NCBI GenBank assembly: GCA_025175895.1 | Contig: CM045993.1 | Coordinates: 64,050,621-64,114,620, forward strand | Direction: 5' to 3' | Length of the DNA: 64,000 bases | Source: Wurfbainia villosa | Taxonomy: Eukaryota > Streptophyta > Magnoliopsida > Zingiberales > Zingiberaceae | Shown: one piece after another, positions 23,372 to 35,250 of the stretch | Layout: every line of letters begins with the position of its first letter | Numbering within the stretch: position 1 is the first letter of the stretch | The notes under the pieces: model-generated | Told to the model about the DNA's origin: nothing | Databases searched by the model: none | What the model saw: only the letters and a program-made list of their open reading frames with translations | Made by a program: the position numbers and the translations under genes

Positions 23372-23383
23372 GCTCTGATACCA
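23372..23383 (-). other. SIRE-1 primer-binding site
   Basis: On the - strand tggtatcagagc follows the 5' LTR end (CCAACA, 2 bp gap) and matches initiator Met-tRNA. Confidence 0.9.
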
Positions 23384-23385
23384 AT

Positions 23386-24752
23386 TGTTGGATCGAAAGT
23401 GTCGCTAGAGGGGTGGGGTGAATAGCGATACGGTGTCGTTAAAAACTTTTGCAAGAAGTAAAAAGCAAGTAGAGAATGCACAGCGGAAATATAAAGTAGA
23501 CAAGATATTTTTACGTGGTTCACAATCTTTCGATTGCTAATCCACGGCCCTAGTGATCCTTGATCACGTACGGAGGGCAATTCACTAAAACCACTCCTCT
23601 TCGTTGGAAGTAGAACGATTACAAAAGAAATCAAGGCAAAGGACACTCCCCTTTCCTTGTTACGATTAAAGCACAAAGACAATTTAAAGAAGTAGAACTT
23701 AAATAAATATACCGACAACTCTTATAAGTAGAAGATGTAGCTTTCGTTGTCGTGACGCCGTCGTAGCAAATGTGAGTAGTAGTAAGCGGCGTTACGTGGC
23801 GTGTTGAGAGCTCTTGAATTCTTGTTATTTGCTTGGCTTGAACATGTCTATTTATGGATATTGATCTATGAATTTAGACATAGGTAGTGTCAAGGTGAGG
23901 TTCTTATCCCAACTCAAGGATGAGGTGTTTCATCCAACCACCTTGTGCCACCTCCAACCTTCTTGTGCGCCAACTCAAGGATGAGGTGTTTCATCCAACC
24001 ACCTTGTGCCACCTCCAACCTCCTTGGGCGCCAACTTGAGGATGAGGTGTTTCATCCAACCACCTTGTGCCACCTCCAACCTCCTTGGCGCCAGAGGATG
24101 AGGTGTTTCATCCAACCACCTTGTGCCACCTCCAACCTCCTTGGGCGCCAACTTGTTGGAGCCATTCAACTTGTGCCACATCATGGGAGCCAACCATCTT
24201 GTGCCAACTCACCTTATTTTGGGCGTCCACCACAAAGAAGCTTGGTGATGGTTTGGATGTCCACCTTGATGCCACATCACCCTTTGTACCAAAACACGAG
24301 TCAAGTCCAAATTCACCCCCTTGAAATTCGAGCTCTTCTCGAGGCTGGAACTTGACTAGCAGTTGACTGTAGTCAAAGGGTTTTGGACTGCAGTACAAGT
24401 TAGCTTAAAATATAAAGTACGATGGTTCTAACCATCTGATCTCGACCTAGACCTTCCATTGGAGGTATTGGGTCGGATCTACGCTTAACGACCTTGCTTC
24501 GCTTTCACACGAGCTTACCTTGTAGCCTCGCTTCCGGTCTTCACCCGAGTACCTCGGCTTCCTCCGAAGTCCCTCTGGCGTTGCCCGACCACCTCGGTTC
24601 CCACGGGGTGTCGCAGACCTTCCGCTCAACTTTAGCATTTCTGCACACTTAATTGAGCTCGTAAGATAACAAATATACCCTTAACTATTGAGCCTTTTGC
24701 CATAATCAAAATACCGGTTCGACTTTGGTGCCCACTGCCCACTGCACCAACA
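23386..24752 (-). repeat. SIRE-1 5' LTR
   Basis: 1,367 bp, TGTTGGATCG...CACCAACA on the + strand. It contains the 60-bp minisatellite (units at 23918, 23979, 24040, 24096) and an extra about 60 bp after it relative to the 3' LTR. Transcription of the element would start inside this copy on the - strand. Confidence 0.92.
23918..24155 (-). repeat. 60-bp minisatellite in the SIRE-1 5' LTR, 4 copies
   Basis: Same unit as at 17072-17305, spacing 61, 61 and 56 bp. Unit lengths differ between the two LTRs by single bases. Confidence 0.88.
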
Positions 24753-25260
24753 GTAGGATGACAAAGGCACAGGATCGTCAAAAGAGTTATACGAATCGAA
24801 GATGGAGACCTCTGGAGTTCTCTATTGGTGGTCATGTATTCCTGCGAGTCTCACCCACGAAAGGGGTGAAGAGATTTGGCGTCCGAGGTAAGCTAGCTCC
24901 TAGATACATTGGTCCGTTTGAGATTTTGGAGAGGATCGGAGCAGTCGCTTACCGTCTAGCGCTACCACCATCTTTGACGTGCATTTATGATGTGTTCCAT
25001 GTGTCCATGTTGAGGAAGTATATGCCAGACTCTACACATATTCTGTCAAATGTGTTAGGTTCCATTCAACTTGATGCTACTTACGAAGAGGTTCCGGTAC
25101 GGATTCTGTATTACAAAGAATGACAGTTGCAGAATAAAACTGTGCGACTTGTTAAAATCGGGTGGAGTCACTACACCGATTAGAAGGCTACTTGGGAGCT
25201 TGAGGAAAATATCATAGCTCAATACCCCCACCTGTGTTACTTAAGGTGCGTGAGATATAT
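24753..25260 (+). pseudogene. gypsy-2 integrase C-terminus and chromodomain-like tail, second part
   Basis: After the duplicated gtagg the integrase frame resumes (KAQDRQKSYTNRRWRPLEF). It continues through VFLRVSPTKGVKRFG, GPFEILERIGAVAYRLALPP, YDVFHVSMLRKYMPD and PVRILYYKE, then a stop and QNKTVRLVKIGWSHYTD with another stop before KATWELEENIIAQYP. It aligns with gypsy-1 at 6240-6720. The tail resembles the chromodomain-like end that steers chromoviruses toward marked chromatin. Confidence 0.85.
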
Positions 25261-25330
25261 ATTTTCAGTACCTGTGGTATCTCTTACTCATTATGCATTT
25301 GAGTAGGAAATTTGGGGACCAAATTTTTAT

Positions 25331-25343
25331 TAGTAGGGGAGAA
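25331..25343 (+). other. gypsy-2 polypurine tract
   Basis: The sequence tagtaggggagaa lies immediately before the 3' LTR start TGTAAGATACTGG. Confidence 0.75.
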
Positions 25344-28300
25344 TGTAAGATACTGGAAAAAATAAATAAATAAAATAATAATAATATTTAAATTGAAATA
25401 AATAAAATAAATATATGTGTTTATTAAAAGGAATTTAGTTATTTGGTTTCAGAATAAAATTTGGGATAAAATTTTATTAGATTGGACGAGCTCTAATAAA
25501 AGGTTAATCATTATGTTGATTAATTTAATTAAGTATAAGATCATGTAAATTAAAAACCCTACTTAGTGTTTAATGAAGCCTAAATAGGAAACCTAATTTC
25601 CCTACCCGTGCGTCGCCTTCTTCACGAACTGTCGTCACCCCCCCTTCCATTTCCTCTTCTTGCGTCGGCAACATACACGCCGTCGCCCTTCACCTTTTGC
25701 CACCACCTTGTGACCGTCCACGGTCGCTCGCAGCTTACAATTGAAGCACCCTGCAGCACCCCGACCCCTCTGCCACTGACACCGCCGCTCGAACTTGCGG
25801 CCACCTCCTTTGTTACCGTTGTCGCCGCCCAAACTCGAGCCGACGATGAGCGACGTTCCCTCACAGGTGCTCACAGACGAGCCAGAGCAGCAAAGGTGTT
25901 CATGGCTAGGAGGCTTGGGTCGGCGGCATTGGCACCGTACTCTATCGGTGGTCACCGGAGCAAAGTTAAGGTTGCTCTTTCGCACAATTTAGGATGGGAT
26001 TGAAATCCCTGCTGTGGGTTTCCTTTGGTTGAACAGGGATTGCGTTTGGACAATGGGTCTTCCGGTGAATAGGGCAGAGTTGGGAGGAGTGTCGCCGGCG
26101 AGATTCTACCGGTAGCAAGGTAAGGGGCCGACCTTCTCCTTGATTTTTGGATGAGTTCTAAACCTAGCTGTGGATCTCTTGTTTTGAGCTAGATCGGTGG
26201 TTTTGGGACAGTGATCGTGAGCGTCGGTTGCTCCGGTGAACAGCGATCACAAGGAAGGTTGATACCGGGGAGGTTCCAACCACTGGTAAGCTCGATCTGC
26301 TTCTTTTTCCATGCTATGGTTAATTTTTGTTATCTAGGGTTGCATGTTTGATTTGTGGAGTGGGCTGCGAATTGGGATTTTGTGAATTTAGGTTGGCCGA
26401 TTGAGCCGACTGTGAAGTGTAGTGTGGGTTGGCTGTGAGGGTTTATTTGGGAGTGTCGTGCGGTTAAGGTTGGAGGTAGTAGTACAAGAACGGCTGTAAA
26501 TGGGCTGATTTTTGAGTTGTTGGTCAGTTGTGAAGGAGGAGGTGATTATGGACGGTGTTTTGGGTTGTTCATGGGCTGTGAAGCTTGTTCACAGGTTGTG
26601 AACGACTGTGAATAAAGCTGTAATTGGGTTGATGTCGGTTGTACGATCATAAGTGGTATATTAAGTGAGGAAAATAAATTGAGATGGATTGATTGATTGT
26701 GTTGAGGAGCAACCAAAGATTATATCATTGCAATACTATGATGATTGTTGCCATTATGGATAATATTTTCATATGATGAGTATTGATCATGGTGAGATTA
26801 ATTGCAAGGATATGTTCTTGGAATTAAGAGATAATCACAATTTGTGACCTGCTGGTTGAGGGTCTACTTGGGGATACATAGTAGTAATTCAGCACGTTGT
26901 CGTGTGCTTGGATTTGATGGATTTACTTTGGGTTAATTGGTTACATAGAAAAATCGATTAAGTATTCGATTTGTCGGTGAATTGCATATTGTGCTTAACA
27001 ATAGTTATGTTGTATGCAGGTTTCGATCACGAGGCAAGTTATCGGTCGTGACGATTTAGTTCTTTTGCGGACATTTTATCAGGCGGGTATTTTGACTTAT
27101 CTCCTAGATAAAGTCATGTTGATATGCTAGTTAGGATAGCTTGCAATAATTTTCATGTTCATATGCCTAGTATATTTTTGTGCCTACTTGATATATGCAT
27201 TGGATCGGTTATTATTATATCTTCCCTATTTTACTCGGATCATGAATATGCACTTATTGGTTATGCATATTATTCGGTTATACATTTTAGTTTGATTTAC
27301 ATGTTGTAGTATCATGCACCATCTTGCATGATTTCATGCTGGCTGGACGGGGTTCCTTTATAGTTGAGCCCGCAGCCAGTTACATGGCCTGCACACGCTG
27401 CCACTCATGGGTTAGTGGTACATCAGGAGTGTGTGTGCAATTGCTCTGTCAGGCTCTGCTGGTCCGCTCTTGGGTAGCGATGAGGCAGTGTGGTAGCGGG
27501 CAGGGATCCCTCCTCTGGTCTATAACACCGAGAGATGAGAGCTTAGCTACCCCACTCTGTTTGGGGCAGGAGGATAGGTGTACTCCACAACATCCTATCC
27601 ACTCGGTCACTCAGGAGCAGTGATGGCAGAGTGCACAGTTGTCATAGCCCTACCCACTCGGCTTCACCATCGCGTGTGAGGCGGCTGACTGGCGTTAGGG
27701 GTGACCATGTCATTTGCCCGGCATGCACTTTGCATGGATAACATTTGTATTGTGTTTGCTGCATTTTTATTGATGCCTTGGATGTTGCATATGATTGTCA
27801 TGCATAAAGGATTTATATTTGTATATGGTGATGACTTTATCTCTTATAGTATGACACATACTCCTGTATCAGGGCAGGAGATTCAGGTAAGTATAGTCCT
27901 TTTGTATTTCTTGCTTGCATACCCTATTTATATGAGACTGTACTAGCATGATTCTTATTGTTAGCTATATCTTGCTATGCATATCGACTATTATTCGCTA
28001 AGTTATTTGAACTTACCCCGTTGCTTTACATATATTTCAGGTTGAAACTGCCAGGAGAGTCCAGCTGTCAATCCCCCCTCGTCGAAATGGATAGGTTTTA
28101 TTGGTCATATGGTTTTGGTTTTTATCTAGATGAAGTGTGTAGGATTTGTGTTTGTTTTGGTTATGTACTTGTGGAGGTTTGGGGATATTTGTTGTGTCCT
28201 TATGGACTATTCGATTGGTTTGGTTGTATATTCCTGCTCAGATGGCAGAAGGGGTAAGTCTAGATATAGTAGACTGTTGCTATTTACCTGGATTGGTGGC

Positions 28301-28461
28301 GAAAGGCCAATTTATTATTTGCGTGTGTAGTTTTTGTTTGGGTCATGTTGATCGATGTATAGTGGTTGTGTAGGCCTTGTATGTAAGTTTGAAATTGTCA
28401 CCCGTACAGGGGAGATGCTGCCGGATTTTTGTCTAGCGAGGACTTCCCTCGGGGCGTGACA
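25344..28461 (+). repeat. gypsy-2 3' LTR
   Basis: 3,118 bp from TGTAAGATACTGG to ggggcgtgaca, collinear with 8977-12068. It is followed by ctgtt, the right-hand target duplication, and then the rest of the gypsy-1 LTR. Small indels and scattered substitutions separate the two copies; an extra GC-rich stretch near 25810-25870 is absent from the 5' copy. Confidence 0.9.
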
Positions 28462-28466
28462 CTGTT

Positions 28467-28648
28467 GCTATTTCCTTTGATTGTTGGCCTAAGGCTTATT
28501 TATGACTTGCATGTGTTGTTTGGATTCTGTTCGTTTTGACCGATGTATAGTGGCTGTGTAGGCCTTGTATGTAAGTTTGGTATTGTCACCCGTATAGGGG
28601 AGATGCTGCCAGATTTTCGTCTGGCGAGGACTCCCCCTAGGCGTGACA
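28467..28648 (+). repeat. gypsy-1 3' LTR, second part
   Basis: gctatttcctttgattgttgg through to aggcgtgaca. It aligns with the last about 190 bp of the gypsy-2 LTR (11884-12068 and 28277-28461) but with its own differences, and it completes the LTR broken at 8976. Confidence 0.85.
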
Positions 28649-29184
28649 ATAGATGGTCAGAATAGAAAGAGATGGATGGGAATAGAGGACCTCAGAATAA
28701 TAACTTGGTGAACATAGGAAATATGCCCTTGCGAGATTATGCTTCTCCAAGCATGGGAGGGATGCGATCCAGCATAGTTAGCCCAACCATAGAGGCTAAC
28801 AACTTTGAACTCAAGCCGACACTCATACATATGGGCCAGTAGAACCAATTTGGTGGAAGAACTATAGAAGACCTGAATTTTCACCTGGAAATATTTATAG
28901 AGATTTGTTAGATAATAAATTTTAATGGAGTAACTTCCGATGCCATCAGATTGAGTCTATTTTCGTTTTCCCTCAAAGACAAGCCGAAAACATGGTTGCA
29001 TTCTTTACCTGTAGGGAGCATCACTACTTGGGAGCAATGCGAATTACAATTTCTAAATAAGTTTTTCCCACCAATCAAGACATCCCATATGTGACACTTG
29101 ATCACAAGTTTAAGGCAAAAGGAGGGAGAATCTTTATTTGAAGCCTAGGATAGGTTTAAGAGTATGCTCCAATAATGCCTCTAC
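28649..29184 (+). pseudogene. element X gag, first part (Athila/Tat-like Ty3/gypsy)
   Basis: The + strand frame reads MPLRDYASPSMGGMRSSIV, then EANNFELKPTLIHMGQ, GVTSDAIRLSLFSFSLKDKP, TWLHSLPVGSITTWEQCE and FLNKFFPPIKTSHM, the order of conserved blocks in the gag of Athila/Tat-type gypsy elements. Five in-frame stops occur. In context they look like CAG to TAG (MGQ-stop-NQ), CAA to TAA, CGN to TGA and TGG to TAG changes. The frame is cut after LQ-stop-CLY by element Z and continues at 58887. The 5' start is lost under gypsy-1. Confidence 0.82.
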
Positions 29185-30582
29185 TATTGGAGGATCGGTG
29201 GCCCACTAGAGGGGGGTGAATAGCCCAAATCGCATGTACAGTGGAAATCATCCATTCGTCGCGTGCTCATCTACAATACTCCTTAATGCGCAACAGAAAT
29301 AATAGTAATATGAATACAAAAGACACAAGCACAAATACGACACACGATATACATGGTTCGGAACCTTAGGGTTCCTACTTCATGGGGTGAGCACAACGAG
29401 CTCGTGTTATGCGCACGACACTAACAACACTCCTTCTCGACAACATGTCGGAGGTTGAGAAACCTCGTACAAGCAAATACACTAAGTAATACAAGAAAAT
29501 ACAAATACAAGAAGAAATACAAGTAAATAACACTTTACAACCTTCTCTTTGAACACTTGCTTGTAGCTTGCTTCGGATTGCTCTTGAAGGACTGGAATGC
29601 AGCAGTAATTCCCCTTCAAAATATTTCCAAAAGTCTTGGCGAAATCCTTCATCTCGAGCTCCATTTATAAGCTACATCGAGCTAATTCTGCACCCATCAG
29701 TCGACTAATCATGACCATCAGTCTACTGGTCCTGTAGCCATTGTCTCACAATGACTCGATCCACGCTGGAGAAGCTCCAATGGATCCATCATCAGTCGAC
29801 TGATCATGCCCATCAGTCGACTGCTGATCTCATAGCCGACTGCCAGTCGGCTATAGAGCGTTCTGTGCCCACGACACTTCACATCAGTCGACTGCCATCC
29901 CTTGACAGTCGACTGCCAAGCCACAGAATGCAGTCTAATGCCAGTCGATTGCCATCGACTTTGATCAGTCAAACTGGCACCTATGCCAGTTGACTACTAT
30001 CGTGGAAAACCTCAAATACCAAGTTGTTTGAGCATCTGACCATCGGATAAAACCTCAAACACCATGTTTGAGCCTCCGACACTTAGTCTTAGCCACTTGG
30101 CTAAGTCCACCTCATCTCTCATGGAGTTCCCCACCGAATCTCTCTTCCCTTGACCTACGTCCCTCGGATGCACCAAGCGTACAGCTTCGCAATGTCATCC
30201 TTTGCGTCTCTTATCCTCGAAGTCTGCTTCCCTTGGGCCTCACTCCATTTGCTCCCCGTCCGGTGGTCCCTCAGATGCACCAAGCGCACGGCTTCGCAAT
30301 GCCATCCTTCACGGACTCAAGGACCCCGAGCCTAGTGAACATGCCAAGTCCTCAAGACTTACCACACCAAGCCTCATGCTTGGATTTTCCATGCCAAGCC
30401 CCATTCTTAGACTTTCCCAACACCAAGCCTCATGCTTTGACTTTTCACTGCCAAGGCTACGCACTTGGATTTACGTGGCCAACCCATGTTTGACTTCCCA
30501 TGACAATCCCATGTCATAAGTTTTGTCTAACATCAAAATATAGTTCGAGTCAAACTCGAGTCCTGGGTCGATTGCAGCAACA
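29185..30582 (-). repeat. Z 3' LTR
   Basis: 1,398 bp, TATTGGAGGATCGG (consensus TGTTGGAGG) to GCAGCAACA on the + strand, matched to 57488-58886. It contains a cluster of cagtcgactg motifs (about 29700-29990). Open frames inside are LTR sequence also present, altered, in the other copy. Confidence 0.9.
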
Positions 30583-30746
30583 ATCTTCCCCTTTTTTATG
30601 TTTGACAAAACCTCAAACTCAAGCCTACCAATTATTCCCAATTGGAAATTCTCACATCCCAATGAGAATTTCAACTATCTCAATTGGTAACTTCTCCCCC
30701 TTTTTGATATACATCAAAAAGGTCCTCCCCAAGGGTATGAATGTCT
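30583..30746 (-). other. Z polypurine tract and 3' untranslated segment
   Basis: On the - strand aaaaaaggggaagatt lies at the LTR junction (30583-30598) and serves as plus-strand primer. Upstream is non-coding sequence with repeated ccaattgg/cccaatgag words and a second purine-rich stretch (gggggagaagtt, about 30690). Confidence 0.65.
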
Positions 30747-32057
30747 TGTTGATGCAGTGATCATCACTCCAAAGTTTTGATGTATGAACCTCAGTTAAAA
30801 GTTAGGATTCACTTGTAGTCTAATATAAGTGTTAAGTGTGCAAGCTTAACAAGAAGTCCTAGTAGGTTAAGTTGACCAGATACTAGGCATGAATCTTGAT
30901 AGATCAAGAGGATCGGACACAAGACATGAAGTCCAGATGGGTACGTGGATCGGACATTTGGCATGAAGACCGATTAGGTCAGGAGACTAGACAACTGACA
31001 AAAAGTCCAGCTAGGTCAAGAAAACTGGATAGCTGGTGGAAGCCCTGGTGGGTCAAATCGGATGTCAAGAATGGTAAGTCCGACATGTAGTCGGTAGGTA
31101 AGCCTCGAGTGAAGAGGTGAGGCCGAGTCCTCGGTAGGGAGACAAAGCTAGGCATCGATCCGACGAAAAGTCCGCATTGGACTTAGTAGTCGAGTTCGAG
31201 CAGTATTACTACTGCTATCATAATTCACAATATCTATTTTGTGCTAATCCTATTTTGCAAGGACCAGTCGACTAAATGGATTAAAGTCGACTGAAGATGT
31301 ATCAATCGACTGGATACCTATTTTCCAAGATCAGCTTGTGATCAATCGGAGATCGTGCGATGCAGATGGAAAGAGCTTGAGTCGACTGAAGATATTGAGT
31401 CGACTAATGAGAGGAATTTTCCGATGCGGAGTCGAGTGATGTGGATTCGACTGAAGGGGATTCAGTCGAGGGACGTGGAGTCGACTGAAGGGGATTCAGT
31501 CGACTGGAAGACCATAACTTCCATATCGACGGGCTGATGTGGAGTCGACTGGAAGGCATTCCAATCGACTGGAAAGAGTTTATAAAAGTTGTGCTCGATC
31601 AGATCCATTTATCGAAATTCAATCAACGTCGAAGTGCTGCCAAAATACTTGCTCATTCACTACACTTTGACTCCACGACAAGACATTCCTCCGACACTCT
31701 GTGACTACCTCTACAATTATTAAGTGTCGGTATAAAGTCTTGTAATCTCTTTACTTTATTGTTTCGCTAGTATACTTAATTCTTCGAGTGAGAGGTTTGT
31801 CACCTAACTCTTTCATTTGTAACAGCGAAACCCTCCGAAGTCGAGAGCACTCGAGTCGGAGGGTATTTAGTGAATTGCCCATCGAGGTAGCTCATGGTAG
31901 AGCTACGGGCCTTGGAGTAGCAACCCAGTCCGGGTTGTGAACCAAGTAAAATTGCTTGTGTTGTTAATTGTCTTTATATTCTATTGCATACGTTTATTAG
32001 TTTAAAATTATTAAATACCGAGATTCATCCCCCTCTCTCGGTTCACTCGATCCTACA
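30747..32057 (+). repeat. solo LTR C (copia-type) in Z
   Basis: 1,311 bp, TGTTGATGCAG to CGATCCTACA, flanked by the exact 5-bp duplication tgtct (30742-30746, 32058-32062). No internal coding region or primer site follows, so it is a solo LTR left by LTR-LTR recombination. Its 3' end (ccccctctctcggttcactc) resembles, in the opposite orientation, the gagggggtgaatagc ends of the Z and SIRE-1 LTRs, so it is of the same broad type. Confidence 0.88.
31263..31575 (+). repeat. cluster of gtcgactg motifs in solo LTR C
   Basis: About ten copies of agtcgact(g) at irregular 14-40 bp spacing, several within gggattcagtcgactgg-type phrases. The motif is an 8-10 bp palindrome (CAGTCGACTG). Z's own LTRs hold a similar cluster. 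Confidence 0.8.
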
Positions 32058-32062
32058 TGTCT

Positions 32063-32362
32063 CATATCCCAATGAGATCTTACAATATCTCCCTTGGAGG
32101 AACAAACATGCCTACAATCTTTCTAGTGAAAAGTCTCATATCACTTAAGAGAGGCACTCCTTCAATTTTCCTCCCATGAGGAAATACACATCCATCTTCC
32201 CATGATGGATACCTCCTCCTAAAGGCTTGCTCCGCCTTGACCATTGCACCAACAATGTCCTTGGAGAGTACCTAAGCTAATAGGAATGCTAAACAATCAA
32301 AATTAAGGCAAAGTTCAACAATGAACTCTCACACACCTTAAAATTGATACTCATGCTAAATA
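32063..32362 (-). other. Z non-coding interior
   Basis: No gene seen. It is continuous with 30583-30746 once solo LTR C and one tgtct copy are removed. It ends at the target of solo LTR D. Confidence 0.5.
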
Positions 32363-32367
32363 CTTTT

Positions 32368-34294
32368 TGAAGGGTTTTGCTTATTGAGTCCGTGAGGGGA
32401 AACTTCGCTTCCCAATTCACCTTGGTAGCTTGACCATGGCGATCTCTTCGATGTCCCCAGATTAAAAAAATTTAATCCTAGATAAAAGGGATTGCCCAAA
32501 CCACCAAGTCATCGTCGTGCTATTCGTTTAGAGAGGTCACTTGAACAAACTAGTTGTTCAAGCGACCATCCTCTATTCTACGAGTAGCCACGGAATAGAC
32601 GATGTCCAGATTGTCGGTTTTCGTGTTTATGCTCGGGATCCAAGTATTATTTAGTCATTTACAGATTTATGACATGCTTATAATTGAAAAACAAAAACAA
32701 ACAAGTAACAAAAGGAGAAAGAAGAATAGGTATACCTCTCGATCTTCTAATGTATGACCTTCCTCCTTTTGGACATCGTGTGGGCGACGATCTACCAAAA
32801 GTCGAAGCTCCTATATCGCAAATCTTCCTTCCTTGCTCTTCCAAATCAAGAGGAAGAGTAGAAACAAGGTTTTTCTCCTCCCTAAAACCAACCAACAAGG
32901 AGCACACAATCTCCTTGCCGCAGGCCAACTAGAAGGTGGAGAAGATGATGGAAAACAATCAAGACACCATGGGAAGCCCTATATCTTGTTTCCACCACCT
33001 AAGGAGAGGGATAAGGGATATTTTGGGTGTCGTCCAAGGGCTGGGAAGGGGCTGGAAAAGAGCTGGATGCCAGCCACAAGAGGAGGAAGAAGAATGAAAC
33101 CTTCCTTATTTGGTGCCGCTCAAGCTTCCAAACCCTAACCCTAATCCTATCTAAACTAGGATTCCTCTCCCTTGCCGCCCAAAACCCTAGCTCTCTTGAT
33201 AATCATCCATGCCAACTCCCATGGCCTCCTATTATAGTGTTAGGGATAAGTCATGAATTAATCTCCTCCATTGGTTCTAGGGATTTAATCTCAACTGTCA
33301 GATCTAGAGATTTAATCTCAACCGTCGGATCTTAGAGATTTAATCTCTACCTATGGATCTTAGAGTTTTGTTTCTATCCATTGGATCTAAGCTTCATGAG
33401 GTGTTAATGGGCCACATTAGAGACAATGAGGAGGAGTTGGATTTTGGCCACCCATGGATCAAGCCCACATAAAGTTCGATCCACTAATGATGATCCAATC
33501 CACTAAAGGATCATCATTGATCTACCTCACCAACCCCCATATGATAATATGGGCTCTATATATTATTTGTACATTTTCTCTCCGTGTTTAAGATCTCGAA
33601 TGTCCGTCGATTAATTAATTTACTGACCATTAATTAATCGACATCTAACTCCTTGAGTAGTATCACTCAACCTTTTTCATCATGCCGGACCAAGTCCACC
33701 TGCAGGGTTTACATGATGAACCTTATGAGCTCCTCAAGGGGACATCATCATCCTAATATATAGGACACGGTTTCCTCCTATAATCAACGACACACTATAT
33801 AAATAATATCATCTCCCAACTTACCGAGCCTATCGATTTAATCTATAAATCTCGCCCATTGGTAAATCAAAGAGATGAGTACTAAGTATATGTGCCCATT
33901 ATTATATCGGGATTAAGAGCATGTACTAAATAATATCTGAGGTTCGATTCGATTATGTAGTCAGCAATAAATCGAATTACCTCTAAGTCGGTCCTGCTCA
34001 ATACACACAATGTGCACTAGTGTGATTCTATGGTCAAGACAAACCAATACCAAATCACACTACAACCATTTCGATGGTTTGTCCAAAGCCATCTCGGTTG
34101 TGAGCCTTTACTTATACTTTCAAGGGGCCGATAACATGATCTCCTGTGTGACACCACACACCATGTTATCTACAATGTAAAGAATGAGACAATATTGCAT
34201 AACCATAAAAATATGCAAACAATGATCATGTGATTCTTATTTCAAAATAAAGATGTTCATACAAAAGATAGACTTTTTAGTATACATCTCTACA
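32368..34294 (-). repeat. solo LTR D of the copia-1/copia-2 family
   Basis: 1,927 bp, TGAAGGGTTTTGC to CATCTCTACA on the + strand, flanked by the exact duplication ctttt (32363-32367, 34295-34299). It aligns along its length with both copia-2 LTRs and the copia-1 LTR. It lacks the about 26-bp stretch with the primer-site-like sequence that the copia-2 LTRs carry right after TGAAGGTTTT. No coding sequence adjoins. Confidence 0.92.
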
Positions 34295-34299
34295 CTTTT

Positions 34300-34881
34300 C
34301 CTAATCCATATCCAATGGATTTCCATCCTTTCTAATGCTCTCCAAAGCATGTCTTAGGGTTTGGAGTGGTTAGGGAACAAAAACATAGCTGAACATGGGT
34401 CTAACAAACATTGTTTACCAAAAATCAACTTTATGAGTCGACTCTCTCAGCTAGCAGTCGAATCCTTCCCTCATCAATCGACGGCCATCCATGGGAGTCC
34501 ACTAATAACTGCAAAGTGCAGTTTTCAATTTTCAGAACGTAAGTTCCAAAATTTATAAGTAAATATACATATGTTGAAAAATCATGAAAATTTGTACTTA
34601 CATTACTTATCACAATCATTATGGGTGAAAAATATTTTAAAATTATTTTATCTACAAAATAGTGAGATTGATACAAAGTTCAAAAGTTGAGAGAAGCTTC
34701 AATATTAAGCTCTCTTTGTATCAACTCATTCAATGGTGATTGCTATCTAAAGATACACTTCACCAAGGTTCTTTAAAATGATTTTGAAATATTTTTAAAA
34801 TGTTTAATTTCATTTTCCCAAACATCTCACTTGTATCTAAATGTGCAAAACATATACAAGTCAAGTTCTAGTGAGATGTGA
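34300..34881 (-). other. Z non-coding interior between solo LTR D and the CACTA element
   Basis: AT-rich, with no gene. It contains two isolated gtcgactc/gtcgaatcc words like those of the LTR. It continues at 39596 beyond the CACTA element. Confidence 0.5.
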
Positions 34882-35250
34882 CACTACTAAAAATGGACCT
34901 TTTAACGACGGGAAATCCCATCGTTAAAGAGTCAATTCCCGTCATTAATGAGTTTTGACTACGGTAATAAATATCGTAGGAAGTTATTGCTAAAAGGCCC
35001 TGTCGGGAAAAGATTAACGACGGGAATAAAAATACCGTCGTTAATAGCATTTAACAACGGTATTCACTACCATCATTATTGATAGTAGTGATGGGTCTAT
35101 ATACCATCGTTAATGGCAACAACAACGGTAATATATACCGTCGTTAATAACAACAACGATGGTTATATGTATTGTCGTTAGTAATTTAATATAGTTTAAT
35201 TGTTTAACGATGGTTTAACATATCGTCGTTAATAGTAATAATGACGGTTA
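34882..35250 (+). repeat. CACTA left terminal inverted repeat and subterminal repeats
   Basis: At least ten copies of an aacgacgg-type 8-mer (variants aacgatgg, aatgacgg; inverse ccgtcgtt, ccatcgtt) occur in about 350 bp in both orientations. In this superfamily such motifs bind the transposase. Confidence 0.85.

Larger units (their letters stand above)
16534..24752 (-). mobile_element. SIRE-1: SIRE-like Ty1/copia element with both LTRs, 8.2 kb
   Basis: Two LTRs (16534-17822 and 23386-24752) begin TGTTGG and end CCAACA. The exact 5-bp target duplication gtagg is at 16529-16533 and 24753-24757. On the - strand the order is 5' LTR, primer site, gag with zinc knuckle, coiled-coil region, protease, integrase, RT, polypurine tract and 3' LTR. 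It is inserted in the gypsy-2 integrase. Gag is nearly open, but protease and integrase are shifted and RNase H is missing, so the element is defective. Its LTRs are shorter than the gypsy LTRs and carry a 60-bp minisatellite. Confidence 0.95.
8977..28461 (+). mobile_element. gypsy-2: two-LTR Tekay/Del-like Ty3/gypsy element inserted in the gypsy-1 LTR
   Basis: It has two LTRs (8977-12068 and 25344-28461), a primer site and a polypurine tract. The target duplication is ctatt (8972-8976) on the left and ctgtt (28462-28466) on the right; one G to A change separates them. The LTR's own terminal TG reads TA at 8977, a second G to A change. Removing the element rejoins the gypsy-1 LTR at a point where the gypsy-2 LTR reads continuously (gtagactgttgctattt). 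The interior is heavily deleted: only fragments of leader, RNase H and integrase remain, and SIRE-1 interrupts the integrase. Confidence 0.88.
5179..28648 (+). mobile_element. gypsy-1: Tekay/Del-like Ty3/gypsy element, interrupted twice
   Basis: The integrase to polypurine tract to 3' LTR portion of a chromovirus-type gypsy element on the + strand. The 5' part lies left of the window, beyond copia-1. Its 3' LTR starts at 6830, is interrupted at 8976/8977 by gypsy-2, and resumes at about 28467 to end ...gcgtgaca at 28648. The LTR begins TGTAAGATACTGG like that of gypsy-2, so a close relative landed in it. Right of 28648 the sequence is the gag of element X, so gypsy-1 sits in X. Confidence 0.85.

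Noticed and set aside
29661..30519. Ser/Pro/His-rich open frames as small genes
   Set aside because: They lie inside the Z 3' LTR and are shifted or broken in the 5' LTR (58010-58902).
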